Assembly (NCBI RefSeq): GCF_000313135.1
Contig: NW_004457680.1
Location: 41,530-62,712, forward strand
DNA from: Acanthamoeba castellanii str. Neff
Lineage: Eukaryota > Discosea > Longamoebia > Acanthamoebidae
Direction: 5' to 3'
DNA: 21,183 nucleotides
This document shows, piece by piece, positions 20,401-21,183 of the stretch. A program made the position numbers and the translations under genes. The notes beneath the pieces were generated by a model that did not search any database, had not been told where the DNA came from, and saw nothing but the letters and a program-made list of their open reading frames with translations. Numbering within the stretch: the stretch's first letter is position 1; every line of letters starts with the position of its first letter.

Positions 20401-21183
20401 CGACACCCACCCACACAGGGGGACGAGCCAAAAAAACGGAGGCTCTGAGCTGTACCGGCACTCCTCGAGATCGAACATTCGAGGCCGCTTCTTGCCCCAC
20501 TCGAGGCAGTGCACGCACGGCACCATCACCTTGGTCTACGCACGCACATCAAAAAAGTTCGTCAGCTTTTTCCCCCTTCCTGGCTAGGGCCAGTGGTGGG
20601 TACGTACCTTGAGGTTGTACCAGTCCGCCACCAGCGAGTCGGCGCACCCCACGGCGAGCGAGAACAGCGACCGGTTGGTGTTACCCGCGTTGAGCCTGTC
20701 CACGACAGACGCACAATATTAATATCGAATAAATCAAATAATTGAAATACATAAAATACAATAAAATGAAAGAAAATGCGGCGTACTTGTCCCGGCTGGT
20801 CCGCAGAGAGATCTTGATGACCTTCGACCTCTCGGACCACTCTAACGCGATCTTGTCGTTGTCCACCACCGCCACCATGCCATACCTGAATAAGAAGAAG
20901 ATGAAGTCAGCAGTGTGTGTCGTGTCGTTGGTCGTGTGCGTGTGCGTGTGCGTGTGCGTGTGCGTGCGTGTGCGTGTGCGGTGGTGCGTCGAGGAGGCGT
21001 ACCGCCAGTAACAGGTGGCCTGGAGGTCGAGGGAGAGGAGGCGGACCATGATCTTGGCGAAGAAGCCCTTGGGAATGAAATCGAACTGGTAGTTGCGCCC
21101 GAACTCGATGCACTCGGGCATGTCCCCGGGCTGCTTGCGCATGGGCCACAGCGACTGCAGGTCGTCGGGCGGATTGTCCGGCA
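17478..21183 (-). CDS. Roco-like COR region, TKL-type protein kinase and SAM domain (5' end outside window)
   Basis: Predicted signalling Ser/Thr kinase. Exons in window (minus): 21183-21003, 20885-20787, 20695-20608, 20535-20456, 20356-20252, 20179-20089, 19988-19891, 19762-19673, 19560-19413, 19308-19087, 18925-18818, 18745-18650, 18518-17625, 17543-17478; 787 codons plus TAG. Residues 1-165 of the fragment resemble the C-terminal COR part of Roco proteins (FDFIPKGFFAKIMVRLLSLD), followed by a Cys-rich CVHC...C...C segment. The kinase is about 191-460: IGEGSFSVVYKG, VAIK K218, E242, HRDLKSPN D319, DFG D342, APE 365-367, all present. Then comes a Ser/Pro/Ala-rich linker, about 475-700, and a SAM domain, about 705-772 (SDRVGEWLDHRDVACGQHR, GRALIRLTEEQVDKLLP). 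If the last intron is retained, the protein ends at TAA 17606-17604 instead. Upstream LRR and Roc domains would lie beyond 21183. Confidence 0.85.
18559..18630. repeat. (GTGTGC)12 perfect hexamer microsatellite in a Roco-like kinase intron
   Basis: Twelve perfect GTGTGC units lie in intron 18649-18519. They read as GCACAC on the transcript and make up more than half of the 131-nt intron. His-Ala and Cys-Val frames over it are artefacts. Confidence 0.92.
19823..19882. repeat. Pentamer repeat (GCGTT/GCGCT)n in a Roco-like kinase intron
   Basis: About twelve 5-bp units alternate between GCGTT and GCGCT blocks, with one GTCTT variant. They lie in intron 19890-19763, starting only a few bases from the 5' splice site on the transcribed strand. 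This repeat class differs from the GT-type repeats elsewhere in the window. Confidence 0.8.
20054..20080. repeat. Tandem pair of the GTGCGGTGGTGCGTG intron motif
   Basis: One full 15-nt copy (20054-20068) overlaps a second, 13-nt copy (20068-20080) in intron 20088-19989 of the Roco-like gene. Related copies sit at 12559, 15386, 15675 (inverted) and 20976. Confidence 0.75.
20931..20990. repeat. GTGTGC tract with terminal GTGCGGTGGTGCGTC motif
   Basis: GTGTGC repeats at about 20933-20980 run into a 14-of-15 copy of the intron motif at 20976-20990. Located in intron 21002-20886 of the Roco-like gene, close to its 5' splice site on the minus strand. Confidence 0.75.

Overview
The window looks like nuclear DNA of a free-living amoebozoan, most likely Acanthamoeba or a close relative. 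Reasons: GC-rich coding sequence, six genes cut by 57 short introns (mostly about 60-130 nt, nearly all GT-AG), very tight gene spacing, and amoeba-style products (a gelsolin-repeat giant, a DH-PH RhoGEF, a Roco-like COR/TKL kinase with SAM, and a class II ribonucleotide reductase). The organism assignment is inference. All exon boundaries were placed by hand from splice signals, reading phase and family conservation, and every exon chain sums to a whole number of codons.

Layout. 1-81 (+): last 26 codons of an unrecognised gene. 604-1989 (-): small heat-shock protein (Hsp20/alpha-crystallin) with a long repetitive C-terminal tail, 301 aa. 2294-5560 (-): adenosylcobalamin-dependent (class II) ribonucleotide reductase, 773 aa, with a mitochondrial-type presequence. 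5789-6965 (-): HD-domain metal-dependent phosphohydrolase of the YedJ type, 244 aa. 7294-9658 (+): RhoGEF with DH and PH domains and a Lys/Glu tail, 459 aa. 10114-17338 (+): six-repeat gelsolin/villin-family protein of 2015 aa with a 700-residue disordered proline-rich head and a charged coiled-coil tail. 17478-21183 (-): 3' part of a gene encoding a COR-like region, an active TKL kinase and a SAM domain (787 codons in window).

Functionally there is no operon logic. The RhoGEF, the gelsolin-like protein and the Roco-like kinase belong to cytoskeletal and small-GTPase signalling. The reductase makes deoxyribonucleotides, apparently in mitochondria. No transposon, viral gene, tRNA, rRNA or CRISPR array was found. 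The non-coding oddities are intronic: GT/CA-rich microsatellites, a 15-nt motif recurring in introns of two genes and in both orientations, and a strong preference for GTAC at 5' splice sites.
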